64,000 nt of DNA from Lewinellaceae bacterium. GTDB taxonomy: Bacteria > Bacteroidota > Bacteroidia > Chitinophagales > Saprospiraceae. The notes under the pieces were generated by a model. That model saw only the letters and a list, made by a program, of their open reading frames with translations, was not told the origin of the DNA and searched no databases. The DNA lies in the NCBI GenBank assembly GCA_020636135.1, contig JACJYK010000001.1, forward strand, positions 124,001 through 188,000, read 5' to 3'. The position numbers were made by a program, and so were the translations under genes. Shown here piece after piece: positions 6,323-16,445 of the stretch. Each line of letters opens with the position of its first letter. Position 1 is the first letter of the stretch.

Positions 6323-8584
6323 ATGCGTTTGTCTCTGTTTTTAAACCTGATGATAACTCTCCTGTGCTGGTTGCCTGCAGGTCATGCCCAGTGGATTGAT
6401 TCATCCCTGTTGACGATGGACCGGATCTTTCTGAATGGAGAGTTCCGGACCAATGGATACGGCCCGGTGCAATGGCTGAATAATACCAGTGCATTTACCA
6501 CGCTGGAACGTAATCCCGATGCCGGTGGTCGTGATGTGGTACAATACGATGTACCTTCGCTCAATCGAAAGGTGCTGGTCGCTGCCGGCAAGTTAAAACC
6601 ATCAGGAAGCACCCAACCCCTATCCATCGATGCCTATGACTGGTCCAACGATCACGCCTATTTGCTGATCTTTACCAATACGGAGCGGGTCTGGCGGACC
6701 AATACCCGGGGAGATTATTACCTGTACCGGATGGCGACCGGCCAGCTGACCCAGCTTGGTGCCGGGCTGCCCGCCTCATCACTGATGTTTGCCAAATTTG
6801 CTCCCGACGATGCCTCGGTAGCGTATGTGAGTGGGTTCAACCTCTGGGTTGAAGACATCGCAACAGGCAAGAAGACCCAGCTGACCCACGATGGTAATGG
6901 TGATGTGATCAATGGAACATTCGACTGGGTGTATGAAGAAGAGTTCAGTTGTAAGGATGGATTTCGCTGGAGCCCGGATGGGACCAGCCTGGCCTACTGG
7001 CAGGTGGACGCTTCCGATATCCCGGACTTCTATATGATTGACAATACTGACTCCATCTACAGCAAGATTATTCCGGTCCAGTATCCCAAAGTAGGGATGT
7101 CTCCCTCCGCTGTACGGGTAGGAGTGGTGACGGTGAAAAATGCCAAAACCACCTGGATAAAGATTCCTGGTGACACACGGGACAATTATCTGCCCAGGAT
7201 GCAGTGGCTCCCGGATGGTCGACTGGTCATTCAGCAATTAAACCGTAAACAGAATGATTATCGGATGTGGTCTGCTGATGCCAGGACCGGACAAGCAAGA
7301 TTGGTGTATGAAGAGAAGAGTGACACCTGGATCGATATTGACCAGCCGGATCTGACCATGGGGTTTGTCGTTACGGATCTCCCGTTGACACCGGACGGTA
7401 AACAGATCCTCCGACTATCGGAACAGGACGGCTGGCGTCATTTGTATTCCATCGACCCGGCCAATGGCAAGGAGACCAACTTATCCCCCGGTAACTATGA
7501 CATCGCCCGGTATTATGGCGTCTATGGCAATCAGGTGTACCTGGTAGCTTCCCCGGAAGAGTCCCGACAGCGTTTACTCTTCCGTATTCCACTGGATGGT
7601 TCCGGAACCCTGACCCGTGTTACGCCGCAGGATGTGGATGGCATCAACACTTACCAGATTGCTCCTGACGGCAAATTTGCCATTTATACCCACCAGAGTA
7701 TGCGTGACCCAGTCTCCTATGAACTGGTATCATTACCCGATCACCGGACGCTTAAAATGCTGGAAGACAATGCTGGTTACCGTAGTAAAATAAGCAAACT
7801 GCGATGGCCGGATATGCAATTTTTCCAGGTGAATACGGCGGATGACATAACCATGGATGGACGGATCATCTTTCCGGTTCCCTTTGACCCTTCAAAAAAA
7901 TACCCTGTCCTGTTTAACGTCTACGGTGAGCCGTGGGGGCAGACAGCCACGGATGGTTGGGTTTCCTTGTGGAATGTGTACCTGGCTCAACAGGGCTACG
8001 TGATCATCAATGTTGACCCGCGTGGAACACCCTGCCTGAAAGGGGCCGGCTGGCGCCATTCGGTATACCGCCAAATTGGGCGGTTGAATGCCCACGACCA
8101 GGCCTTGGCAGCCCGGGAGATCCTGAAATGGGACTTCATCGATCCGGAACGGGTAGCAGTATGGGGTTGGAGCGGTGGTGGCTCCATGACATTGAATATG
8201 ATGTTTCAATATCCGGACCTGTTTCAGACCGGCATGTCGGTCGCTCCGGTTGCCTACCAGCTCTGCTACGATAATGTGTATCAGGAACGGTACATGGGTC
8301 TGCCTCAGGAAAACATGGACGATTTCATTGCGGGATCTCCTGTTACCTACGCACAGAATCTGCAGGGCCATCTGCTATTGATGCACGGCACAGGCGATGA
8401 TAACGTGCATTACCAGAATTCCGAAATACTGATCAACGCCCTGATCAAATACAATAAAGTCTTTGATTTTATGCCCTATCCGAACCGTTCACACGGCATC
8501 TATGAGGGTGAGAATACAACCAGGCATGTCTACACGACCCTGACAGCCTATCTGAATGAGCATTGTCCGCCTGGTCCGAAATGA
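6323..8584 (+). CDS. Secreted S9 family peptidase, DPP-IV-like
   Basis: A 753-residue secreted serine peptidase. Residues 1-22 form a signal peptide (LSLFLNLMITLLCWLPAGHA). The middle is a DPP-IV N-terminal beta-propeller (WVYEEEFSCKDGFRWSPDG, DIARYYGVYGNQVYL). The last ~220 residues are an alpha/beta-hydrolase domain with nucleophile S617 in GWSGGGS, the acidic residue in GTGDDNVHY (about 692-693) and H724 in NRSHGIY. The EE pair in the propeller is the motif that anchors the substrate N-terminus in dipeptidyl peptidases. It would cleave X-Pro or X-Ala dipeptides from peptides in the periplasm. A second paralogue lies at 26976-29168. The nucleophile elbow GGG is slightly unusual, since most homologues have GWSYGG. 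Confidence 0.93.
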   Translation: MRLSLFLNLMITLLCWLPAGHAQWIDSSLLTMDRIFLNGEFRTNGYGPVQWLNNTSAFTTLERNPDAGGRDVVQYDVPSLNRKVLVAAGKLKPSGSTQPLSIDAYDWSNDHAYLLIFTNTERVWRTNTRGDYYLYRMATGQLTQLGAGLPASSLMFAKFAPDDASVAYVSGFNLWVEDIATGKKTQLTHDGNGDVINGTFDWVYEEEFSCKDGFRWSPDGTSLAYWQVDASDIPDFYMIDNTDSIYSKIIPVQYPKVGMSPSAVRVGVVTVKNAKTTWIKIPGDTRDNYLPRMQWLPDGRLVIQQLNRKQNDYRMWSADARTGQARLVYEEKSDTWIDIDQPDLTMGFVVTDLPLTPDGKQILRLSEQDGWRHLYSIDPANGKETNLSPGNYDIARYYGVYGNQVYLVASPEESRQRLLFRIPLDGSGTLTRVTPQDVDGINTYQIAPDGKFAIYTHQSMRDPVSYELVSLPDHRTLKMLEDNAGYRSKISKLRWPDMQFFQVNTADDITMDGRIIFPVPFDPSKKYPVLFNVYGEPWGQTATDGWVSLWNVYLAQQGYVIINVDPRGTPCLKGAGWRHSVYRQIGRLNAHDQALAAREILKWDFIDPERVAVWGWSGGGSMTLNMMFQYPDLFQTGMSVAPVAYQLCYDNVYQERYMGLPQENMDDFIAGSPVTYAQNLQGHLLLMHGTGDDNVHYQNSEILINALIKYNKVFDFMPYPNRSHGIYEGENTTRHVYTTLTAYLNEHCPPGPK

Positions 8585-8840
8585 TTTAATCAAGATCTCT
8601 CCTGACTCGCAAACCTGTGGGCAGGATTTCGGTTATTCTTCACCTTCGGTTATTTGTAAACAGCCAGGGAACAAGCGTTGGTGCGAATTGACAGTTAGTT
8701 ATTGTGAAATTTCCTTTTGGGAGTAGACTCATCCTTCAAATGTGTATTGCTGTCAGGCCATCTATACAGGTTCAAAAATCCGCATGGGCATACAGGTGAA
8801 TTGGTGGGAATTCGTTAGCTTTAACTAAACCACTTTGCCC

Positions 8841-9764
8841 ATGCCCAGAAAATTTAAGCACATTTTGCTGTTGTTGGGGTGCTTCTGCACGTCATGGATG
8901 CTGTTTGCCCAGGAAGAGTATGTGGATGCATTGATGTCTGGTTATCGACAGGAAAAGATCCTTCGTGTACAATTTCAGAAACTCGACGACTCCGCCTATG
9001 CATATGCCAATGTGAGCCGGCTGATCTACTATACCCGTGATAGCCAAAGTGACATACGGCTCCAGGCCTACCGGCTGATGGGACACATTGCCCAGCGTGT
9101 ACGGGATCCGGAACTAAGGAATAACGTATTGGATCAATTCACCAAATGCCTTGACGACCCGTCCACCCGGGTACGCAACCAGTGCATCAGCCAGTTAACC
9201 GGGTTTCCGGATAACCTTTTCTCCTCTTCTCAGGGACAATCGATCCTCAATTATGCCATCCGGTATGCCGATCCGGAAGCACTCAAGCTGGCCGGGTATC
9301 TCCATGTGGATGGCTCCACAGACCGCATCAGTCTCCTGATTGGCGATGCATCGCTTTCCCGGGAAGCCAGGGTTGCCGCCAGGATGGCTTTGGCGCGGAT
9401 GGGAGACCCGCAGCAGCTCGATTACTTCACCGGAATCCTTCACAAAGCAGAAATCAACGACGACAATCTGATGGCCATAGCAGAGCTGGCGGGTTATGTG
9501 AAAGCCAGATCCTTTACCGACTACCTTCTGCAGATCATTCTTGATGACAATACAAACTGCACTTCAACCGATCCGGATCATCCCCAATCCATCCTTTGTG
9601 CTTACCGGGCCATGGAATATGTGGCTGGTATCATACATGATTTTCCTTTTGGTATACGACCTGGCGGTGACCTGGATACGGACGATTATCCCACGGCACT
9701 GAAGACCGTGAGACAATGGATACGCATGCACCCGGATTATCAGATAACCACAAATTCATATTGA
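8841..9764 (+). CDS. Secreted helical-repeat (HEAT-like) protein
   Basis: A 307-residue protein with an N-terminal signal peptide (FKHILLLLGCFCTSWMLFAQ). It then shows repeated helix pairs such as DIRLQAYRLMGHIAQRVRDPELRNNVLDQF and STRVRNQCISQLTGF, plus EARVAARMALARMGDPQQLDYF, all HEAT-repeat-like. It should be a periplasmic or surface scaffold. A TTG at 8835 precedes the ATG at 8841, and I prefer the ATG. It leads a three-gene group, since the next gene starts 22 bp after its stop. No enzymatic motif is visible and no specific function is assigned. Confidence 0.7.
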   Translation: MPRKFKHILLLLGCFCTSWMLFAQEEYVDALMSGYRQEKILRVQFQKLDDSAYAYANVSRLIYYTRDSQSDIRLQAYRLMGHIAQRVRDPELRNNVLDQFTKCLDDPSTRVRNQCISQLTGFPDNLFSSSQGQSILNYAIRYADPEALKLAGYLHVDGSTDRISLLIGDASLSREARVAARMALARMGDPQQLDYFTGILHKAEINDDNLMAIAELAGYVKARSFTDYLLQIILDDNTNCTSTDPDHPQSILCAYRAMEYVAGIIHDFPFGIRPGGDLDTDDYPTALKTVRQWIRMHPDYQITTNSY

Positions 9765-9786
9765 TACTACACGAACAACTACCAGG

Positions 9787-12700
9787 ATGCTACGAACTAC
9801 CTTCACCCATTTTATATTATTACTTTTCATTTTCAGGTCAACAGCCGAATCACCTGTTACCATTGTCCCATTGTTCCCTCTAACTCCGGTTCACGTTTTA
9901 CCCGAATATCCCGATCTCCTTCGGGGTTCTCTGGAACATCCGCACCTGATCACATTTACCCAAAAGTATGAAGCACACTACCCCAATGCAGCAGATTTGC
10001 TCCTTCCCCCGGTATATCAGGAACAGGACCCACTCGACGATCAGGCCAATACCATGCTGAGCATATATCAGGAACAGACGCGCCCATTGAGATCACTGTT
10101 CAATGGGTTGAAAACCAGGTTGGTAAATAGTCTCACCACGGATGACTTATTGCAATTGCCGGTGGGAATACGAAATGAGATCGGGGGAAAGGGTTATACT
10201 CTGGGCATATTGAAAGCGGAGTTCACCCCCCAGGGTGCTTTTTTGACCATCATGGTTGAGATTGAAACGGCGGATACCTCACGTCGTCTCTATTTTGCGG
10301 CTGATCGCATTCCATTTTCGGGAAGCAATGGCTTGAGCAGTGGGGTGCGTATCGGACTTATTGGCGATTATCCGCTGAAGATTGGAGCCAGTCAGGCCTT
10401 AATTGTTCTGAAAGGGCACGATCCACTGAATTCCGGCGACCAGGGAGGTACCTATGTTCGTGTTGATTGCGACGGCTTTAAAGGTCTTCATGCGGGAGCA
10501 GACGTATTGATCAACAGCAACCATATTATACCCGTGGATGCTTCCGGACAGGATTTGCCGGGAAGGCTGGAGACTCACTTCGAGATCGATGTGGCAAGCC
10601 TGGATGATATTTATGTGGATATCAGTATGGATCCATTCCGCATCAGTGGCGTGCGTGATTTTTATTTTACCATACAGGATGTCGTCCTGGATTTTAGCGA
10701 CGCCACGAGTCCGGATGCCAAATCCATGCCCGGGGAATACCATTCGCCATTCCTGCTCCCCGGTGGCATGCTGGATCCGTTGTGGCGGGGTATTGCCATT
10801 GGTGAATTAAACATACGGATGTTGCCTGGATTAGCTGGGTCCGGTGGAAATGCAAAACCGGAAATAAAAGCCAGTCAGGTATTGATCGATGATCAGGGTT
10901 TTACCGGAGAGGTGACGGTCAACCGGTTATTATCCCTGAATGAAGGGAACCTCGATGGATGGGCGTTTTCCATTGAATTGCTGGAAGTCGGCGTCATTGC
11001 CAACCAATTCCAGAAACTCGGTTTTTCCGGAATGGTCCATGTGCCCATTTTTAAGAATCAATCGGCCGATAGCGCGCGCATAGACAAGCAGGATTGTTTT
11101 AATTACCAGGCACTGATCACCGCGGATGGCGACTATCAATTTTCGGTCAGGAGTTTGTCGGAGATGAGCATTCCGATGTGGAAGGCCCGATGTCACATCG
11201 CTCCGAATTCAGCCTTGATGATTGAAAAATTTGCTTCCCAGTTTTTCGCGGAGGCTACCTTGCATGGTGACTTCTCCCTTTCGGAAGATCAGCCGCAGGA
11301 TGAGATGGCCGGAGCAGTTGCCTTTCAGAATCTGGTGGTTCGCAATGTTCGCCCGTATATTTCCGTAGGTAACATACAATGCAAACTCAAATCAGGATTC
11401 TCCATAGCTGGCTTCTCAGTGGTGATGGATACGCTGGGCATAAAATCAGTGGCTGGTGACCGTGTTGCTTTGATGATCGGTGGAGGAGTCAGTCTGACCG
11501 GTGACATACAAGGAGACAGCCAGGGTATAGGAGCAAGTGGTGGATTTACCCTGTTTGGCAAAATCCGGGAAATGTCTCAACGCCAGGTCTGGGTTGGCGA
11601 CGGTTTTAAAGTCAATGATATTTGCATTGATATTGAGTTGAAGAAGTTCAGGCTGGCCGGATGCCTTGCTTTCTATGACGATGATCTCACCTTTGGCAGG
11701 GGTTTTTACGGCGTAGTTGATGCGGAGCTGCAACTGCAATCAGGAAGCAACCCGGGATTTGCGGTAGTGGCACAGTTTGGCAGCATGCCGGACTATAAAT
11801 ATTACCTGGTAGATGTGCTCGTCAAATTAGGTAAGGGCATTCCACTGGGCGTGTTGTCATTGCAGGGTTTGGGCGGTGGATTATCGCACCACATGTCAAG
11901 AAATGATCCGGGTATTGATCAGGTCAATTTTGAAGCCAATTCGTCTCAGCAGGTAATCCTGGGTCAATCGCTATCCGGTATTGTTTATACACCCGATATC
12001 TCTGCCGGATTTGTTTTCCGGCTGAATACCATCCTGGCTCTTTCCACCACACCCAAAATAGTAAACGGTATTGTGGCACTGAGCATGGAATTTAATCAGG
12101 GAGGCGGTATCCGTTCCCTGGCTTTGAATGGTACCGGAGGAATGATCACCGAAGTCAAAGACAACCAGGCTGCCTATCAGGATGCAATCGTGCGGGCTAA
12201 AATCAACCTGCTGTTTGATTTTGAAAATCAATCGTTTACCGGGATACTGGAAGTAGGCATGCATACCAATAGCCTGCAGGCCAATGGTATTGTAGAATGC
12301 AATTTTAGCCGGGACAACTGGTATATCTGGATTGGGACACCGCAAGCACCTGTCCAGGCCAGATTGATCGGGATCGGCGCGGAAGCATACCTGGATGTAG
12401 GCGATCGAATACCGCCTCCGGCTGCATTGCCTGCCAATGTCGCCAGGCTTGCCCGGGTGCAGGATTTCAGTCAAAATGCGAGCATGCTTTCCAGTGGCCG
12501 CGGACTGGCTTTCGGTTTTAGCATTGGTAACGCCGGAGATACCTCCCGGGTGGGGCCGCTATTGGTAACGTTGTCGGCGCAGTTGGGGGCAGACCTGTTG
12601 ATGAGAGAGATGGTGGGTGTGCAATGCGCCGGGCGTGATGGCCCGGTAGGTATTAATAACTGGTATGCCATCGGACAGGTCTTTGCTTTCCTGGGTGGGA

Positions 12701-14250
12701 GCATTGTGTTTGACGATGTGCTGTTCAGAAAACATGTGACCTTCACTATCGCTCAGTTGGCTGCCGCAATGTTGTTACAGGGCAGGGGGCCGGATCCAAC
12801 TTTTTTTCAGGGTATTCTCGCAGGACAATACAACCTGCTCAATGGATTGATCAAAGGCAGTTTCCGGGCCAGACTCAGCATTGGTGATGACTGTGAACTG
12901 GTCGAACAATCAAGTGCCGAAGAACGCCTGAATCTGATCGTAGGGGTAAATCCCGATCCGGTGTTGGATACGGAGATTCCTACAGATATCAATCCATCCG
13001 TGGATTTCATGTTTCCGGTCGGCAGCACCTTCGTCCTGCCCAATGCCGATGGTACCAATAACTATTTTCGTTTTGAGGTCGCAAAGGCGGCATTGACCTC
13101 AGCACAAGGGCCAGTGGATGGTATTATCCCATTTGCCACTGGAAAGAATCAACTGCAATTTCAACCCAATGCATTGCTTGCACCCCATACTCAATATCAG
13201 TTTGCCGTTAGCCTGCGGGTAAAAGAGCGGGTGAATGGTACCTGGCGAAATGTGGAGGAAAATGGCCAGCCGGTGATTATCGATACAGCCATCGTATTTA
13301 TCACCGGCGATGGAGATTCAGTCCTGGTGTTAAATAACCTCACCGCCACCTACCCCGTCATGGGGCAACAAAATTTCCATCCGGATGAATTTGAACTCGG
13401 ATACCTGCGCCTGCAAAAATGGCAACCTGAGCTCCTTGATGACCGTAAACTGGAAGCTGTGCTGGAACAAAACGGACATCAATTTGCCATACCCATCACA
13501 CCGGATGCCGGGCAGCTTACCTTGAGCTTTGTACTGCCTTCCCTGGAAACCGGGCAGCTTACGAGTCTGATCATCCGTGAACAGGGTGGATCAACTCCTT
13601 TGCTGGCATACAACTTCAGAACCAGTAAATACCGCACTTTTTACGATAAAATGGCCGCAACCCGGCTAACCGCCCACCAAAAATCAAATGCTTCGTTTGC
13701 CACCGACCAGTATGAAACGGATGAACCACTTGATGCAGCGGATCTGGAAAACTTCTGGAAGCTTGCTGTGGATATTGACATTCCCTGGTACCAGCAATTT
13801 GCAGGGCCGGTGATTTACAGCCAATATCCCAATGCCACTTTTAATCTTACCCATGAGGATGAGGAAGTAGGATTCCCTCCGGCAGAAGCTGTGCGTCTCC
13901 AACAGGAAGAGGGAAGCAGTTCATTTGTCGTGACCAATGGTTTTTATCAGATGGTGGAGAAGGACTTCTATGCATTCAAAACCATGGTGATCGACTATCT
14001 GGAAGAATACCTGAGAGGAATTGATCAAAGTGATGTCGTAGATAGCAAAGGATCCAGTCCATCTGATATGGTTCAGCTCCGGAAAATCCTGCCGGATGAC
14101 ATGCAATACATCCTGACCTTGTATTCAACGGCCTATAAAGATCCTCCGAATGCCTCCCTGGAATATCAGATCAATTATACACTGCCAGGAGGTGGCATTC
14201 AGGGACACCGGATCACCTCGACCTATTTCACGAAAAGATCCGGTCAATGA
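9787..14250 (+). CDS. Giant secreted beta-rich protein of unknown function
   Basis: A 1487-residue protein that I cannot assign to a characterised family. It begins with a signal peptide (LRTTFTHFILLLFIFRSTA). Residues ~130-1050 are long stretches of alternating beta-strand sequence rich in Gly, Asp and aliphatic residues (ADVLINSNHIIPVDASGQD, GRGFYGVVDAELQLQSGSN, LGGGLSHHMSRND). Residues ~1055-1178 (PTDINPSVDFMFPVG...PHTQYQFAVSLRVKE...FITGD) resemble a bacterial SbsA-type Ig-like domain. The C-terminal ~230 residues are more mixed. No transmembrane beta-barrel signature or sorting domain is obvious. Its stop overlaps the start of the FN3 gene (ATGA), so the two are translationally coupled. 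It is likely exported and structural or adhesive. Confidence 0.75.
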   Translation: MLRTTFTHFILLLFIFRSTAESPVTIVPLFPLTPVHVLPEYPDLLRGSLEHPHLITFTQKYEAHYPNAADLLLPPVYQEQDPLDDQANTMLSIYQEQTRPLRSLFNGLKTRLVNSLTTDDLLQLPVGIRNEIGGKGYTLGILKAEFTPQGAFLTIMVEIETADTSRRLYFAADRIPFSGSNGLSSGVRIGLIGDYPLKIGASQALIVLKGHDPLNSGDQGGTYVRVDCDGFKGLHAGADVLINSNHIIPVDASGQDLPGRLETHFEIDVASLDDIYVDISMDPFRISGVRDFYFTIQDVVLDFSDATSPDAKSMPGEYHSPFLLPGGMLDPLWRGIAIGELNIRMLPGLAGSGGNAKPEIKASQVLIDDQGFTGEVTVNRLLSLNEGNLDGWAFSIELLEVGVIANQFQKLGFSGMVHVPIFKNQSADSARIDKQDCFNYQALITADGDYQFSVRSLSEMSIPMWKARCHIAPNSALMIEKFASQFFAEATLHGDFSLSEDQPQDEMAGAVAFQNLVVRNVRPYISVGNIQCKLKSGFSIAGFSVVMDTLGIKSVAGDRVALMIGGGVSLTGDIQGDSQGIGASGGFTLFGKIREMSQRQVWVGDGFKVNDICIDIELKKFRLAGCLAFYDDDLTFGRGFYGVVDAELQLQSGSNPGFAVVAQFGSMPDYKYYLVDVLVKLGKGIPLGVLSLQGLGGGLSHHMSRNDPGIDQVNFEANSSQQVILGQSLSGIVYTPDISAGFVFRLNTILALSTTPKIVNGIVALSMEFNQGGGIRSLALNGTGGMITEVKDNQAAYQDAIVRAKINLLFDFENQSFTGILEVGMHTNSLQANGIVECNFSRDNWYIWIGTPQAPVQARLIGIGAEAYLDVGDRIPPPAALPANVARLARVQDFSQNASMLSSGRGLAFGFSIGNAGDTSRVGPLLVTLSAQLGADLLMREMVGVQCAGRDGPVGINNWYAIGQVFAFLGGSIVFDDVLFRKHVTFTIAQLAAAMLLQGRGPDPTFFQGILAGQYNLLNGLIKGSFRARLSIGDDCELVEQSSAEERLNLIVGVNPDPVLDTEIPTDINPSVDFMFPVGSTFVLPNADGTNNYFRFEVAKAALTSAQGPVDGIIPFATGKNQLQFQPNALLAPHTQYQFAVSLRVKERVNGTWRNVEENGQPVIIDTAIVFITGDGDSVLVLNNLTATYPVMGQQNFHPDEFELGYLRLQKWQPELLDDRKLEAVLEQNGHQFAIPITPDAGQLTLSFVLPSLETGQLTSLIIREQGGSTPLLAYNFRTSKYRTFYDKMAATRLTAHQKSNASFATDQYETDEPLDAADLENFWKLAVDIDIPWYQQFAGPVIYSQYPNATFNLTHEDEEVGFPPAEAVRLQQEEGSSSFVVTNGFYQMVEKDFYAFKTMVIDYLEEYLRGIDQSDVVDSKGSSPSDMVQLRKILPDDMQYILTLYSTAYKDPPNASLEYQINYTLPGGGIQGHRITSTYFTKRSGQ

Positions 14251-16316
14251 GGTGTTTGAGATGGATCACGCTTTTGCTATTCACAGCAACGTTTGGCATG
14301 GCGCAGGACACCCTGCATCTATCAGGGTTCGGCATCTACGAGCAGGATCAGGTATGGTTGCGGTGGGCGCCGGTGGATTGGCTGGATTGGGGATATCCTT
14401 CCGATTGTGGGTTTACGATAACACGCTGGGAGGTCGAGTCGGATGGCATAGCGCTCATCCCGTCAAAATGGAAACCTACCGAACACATCTTTCCCGTAGT
14501 CGCATGCCACCCACTGGAACACTGGGAAGATCTCGTTCAACAGGATACCTTTGCCGGCATAGCAGCGGTAGGATTGTGGGGCACGCCCACTACTTCTACA
14601 GATCCGGTGGACCGTGTGGTTGACCTGGAAAACAGGAAGTCCATCGTGCTGTGGGCTGCTGATCATTCCTTCCAAACGGCACAATACCTGGGGTTGGGAT
14701 GGAGGGATAGCTCCGCGATGCCTGGTCGTCTGTATGCTTATCGTATTTCGACCAATTGCACTGATTATCAGTCAGATACATTGTTGATTCTGGTGCCAAC
14801 CTATCATGCTTATTCCTGGCCTGTGGTGGGAGATCTTATCAGTCAGGCCGTTGATGAAGGTGTACAACTGCAATGGCACCCATTCGCGGATCTGGCCTAT
14901 TCCAGTTATCAGATATACCGCAGTGAGGACAGCATTCACTGGCATTCCATCCAGGACGCCAACCTGTTGGTTATGGACCCGGCTGGAGTGTCTTCAGGAC
15001 CTTATTATTTTACAGACACTTCGGCCCGGCCTAATCAGAATTATTTTTACCGGTTGCGTGGCATGACCGCATTTGGATTTCCCGGGCCGTGGTCAAATGT
15101 GACGGGATGTTCTGTGCCACCACCACTTCCCGATTTGGGTTTACGAATTTTTTCTATCGTCGGGATACAGGGACAGCTGCACATCTCCTGGCAGTGCCGG
15201 GAAGAAGCGGCATTGGAGCTGGATTCATGGCAGATATGGCGTACCGGTGCCCCGGGTGAAGAAAGTCAGCTTCTGGCAAAACAACTGCCATCTTCTTCCC
15301 GGAATTACGTAGACCTGCTGCCTTTGGCAGCCAATTATTATCGCCTCGAGGCGTTGGACCATTATGGACGGTCGATAAGGAGCAACCTGGCTTTCTACGA
15401 ATTGGAGGACTCGGTGCCGCCTCCACTGCCGGATAAAATGCAAGGATGGGTAGACACTTTCGGATATGTCCATTTGCAGTGGACAGCCAGTACAGCGCCG
15501 GACCTGAAGGGGTACCGGGTTTACCGCAACTACCGTCCGGAGGTGCCGGCTGCCTTGCGCACGGCTGCTATCCGGCCGGATACCATGATGCTCGACTCGC
15601 TTGATATCCATAATCGTTTGGATGACACCATTTATTACACCCTTCGTACCGTTGATTTTCATGAAAATGAATCGGAATACCGGCCCTTCCTGGCCTTAAC
15701 TGTACCCGATCTGATCGCCCCTACACCGCCGCTCATCACCGGCTGGAAAAGCATTTCAGATGGTATCCGCCTGCAACTGATATCTTCAGGCAGCGAAGAT
15801 GTAATACGATACCAGATAGAAAGATCACTGGATGGGGCAAATTGGAAGATTATTAAGGACTATGATGCGGAACTCCTGCCCCGGGAATTTGCTGACACCA
15901 CTCTGAACCCTGGACAAAAGGCTGTTTACCGGATAAAGGCATTGGATGATGCCGGCCTGTATTCGACATCGGCTCCAGTGCAAGTTCAACGGTTGGACAA
16001 TCAGATACCGGAAGGCGTTCAGGTTTTGCAGGCAATGCAGAGCCGTGACGATAGTCATCAGATGGACATTTTCTGGCAGGCGTTAGCGGATCAGCCTATT
16101 CAACAAGCCATTCTATACCGCGCTATCAATGATGAATCTTACAGCAATTTCAGGTCATTCCCGTTTGCATCCTGGCAGATAAAAGACGGACTGGCAACCG
16201 GAACATTCAGGGATATTCTTTTTAAGATGCCGGACCGCATCCGTTATAAAATGATCCTGCAATATGAAAATGGCCGGTACTCCGACTGGTCAGAAGAAGT
16301 GATCATTTCTCCCTGA
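14247..16316 (+). CDS. Secreted protein with multiple fibronectin type III domains
   Basis: A 689-residue protein with signal peptide MRCLRWITLLLFTATFGMAQ. It has at least three or four FN3-like domains, recognisable by repeated VHLQWTAS...LKGYRVYR and IRYQIERSLDG...YRIKALDDAGLYS patterns, roughly at 190-290, 300-395, 400-490 and 495-590. FN3 domains in secreted bacterial proteins mediate protein-protein or polysaccharide contacts. No catalytic domain is visible. The first ~180 residues are not an obvious FN3 domain. The ATG overlaps the stop of the giant beta-rich gene by four bases (ATGA), which argues that the two products are made in step and perhaps form a complex. Confidence 0.82.
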   Translation: MRCLRWITLLLFTATFGMAQDTLHLSGFGIYEQDQVWLRWAPVDWLDWGYPSDCGFTITRWEVESDGIALIPSKWKPTEHIFPVVACHPLEHWEDLVQQDTFAGIAAVGLWGTPTTSTDPVDRVVDLENRKSIVLWAADHSFQTAQYLGLGWRDSSAMPGRLYAYRISTNCTDYQSDTLLILVPTYHAYSWPVVGDLISQAVDEGVQLQWHPFADLAYSSYQIYRSEDSIHWHSIQDANLLVMDPAGVSSGPYYFTDTSARPNQNYFYRLRGMTAFGFPGPWSNVTGCSVPPPLPDLGLRIFSIVGIQGQLHISWQCREEAALELDSWQIWRTGAPGEESQLLAKQLPSSSRNYVDLLPLAANYYRLEALDHYGRSIRSNLAFYELEDSVPPPLPDKMQGWVDTFGYVHLQWTASTAPDLKGYRVYRNYRPEVPAALRTAAIRPDTMMLDSLDIHNRLDDTIYYTLRTVDFHENESEYRPFLALTVPDLIAPTPPLITGWKSISDGIRLQLISSGSEDVIRYQIERSLDGANWKIIKDYDAELLPREFADTTLNPGQKAVYRIKALDDAGLYSTSAPVQVQRLDNQIPEGVQVLQAMQSRDDSHQMDIFWQALADQPIQQAILYRAINDESYSNFRSFPFASWQIKDGLATGTFRDILFKMPDRIRYKMILQYENGRYSDWSEEVIISP

Positions 16317-16389
16317 CAGCATTGGCATAGACCGTTCCACCGGCCATTATGGCGATGGGAACCAAGATCCGGATGCATGATTTTCAGGT

Positions 16390-16421
16390 AAAAAAAAAAG
16401 CCACCGGTTGTTGCCGGTGGC
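16390..16421 (-). terminator. Rho-independent terminator of the mut/meaB-M23-bcp operon
   Basis: The perfect 8-bp stem GCCACCGG/CCGGTGGC (16400-16407 with 16414-16421, 6-nt loop) is followed on the minus strand by a run of ten U (16390-16399). It lies 25 bp past the stop of the minus-strand lipoprotein gene and is the strongest textbook terminator in the left half of the window. Confidence 0.92.
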
Positions 16422-16445
16422 CTATCCTCGATTTACCAGATATCC

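Noticed and set aside
9787..16316. Contractile injection system or T6SS-like locus
   Set aside because: No sheath, tube, baseplate, spike or AAA+ genes are present; only secreted beta-rich and FN3 proteins.
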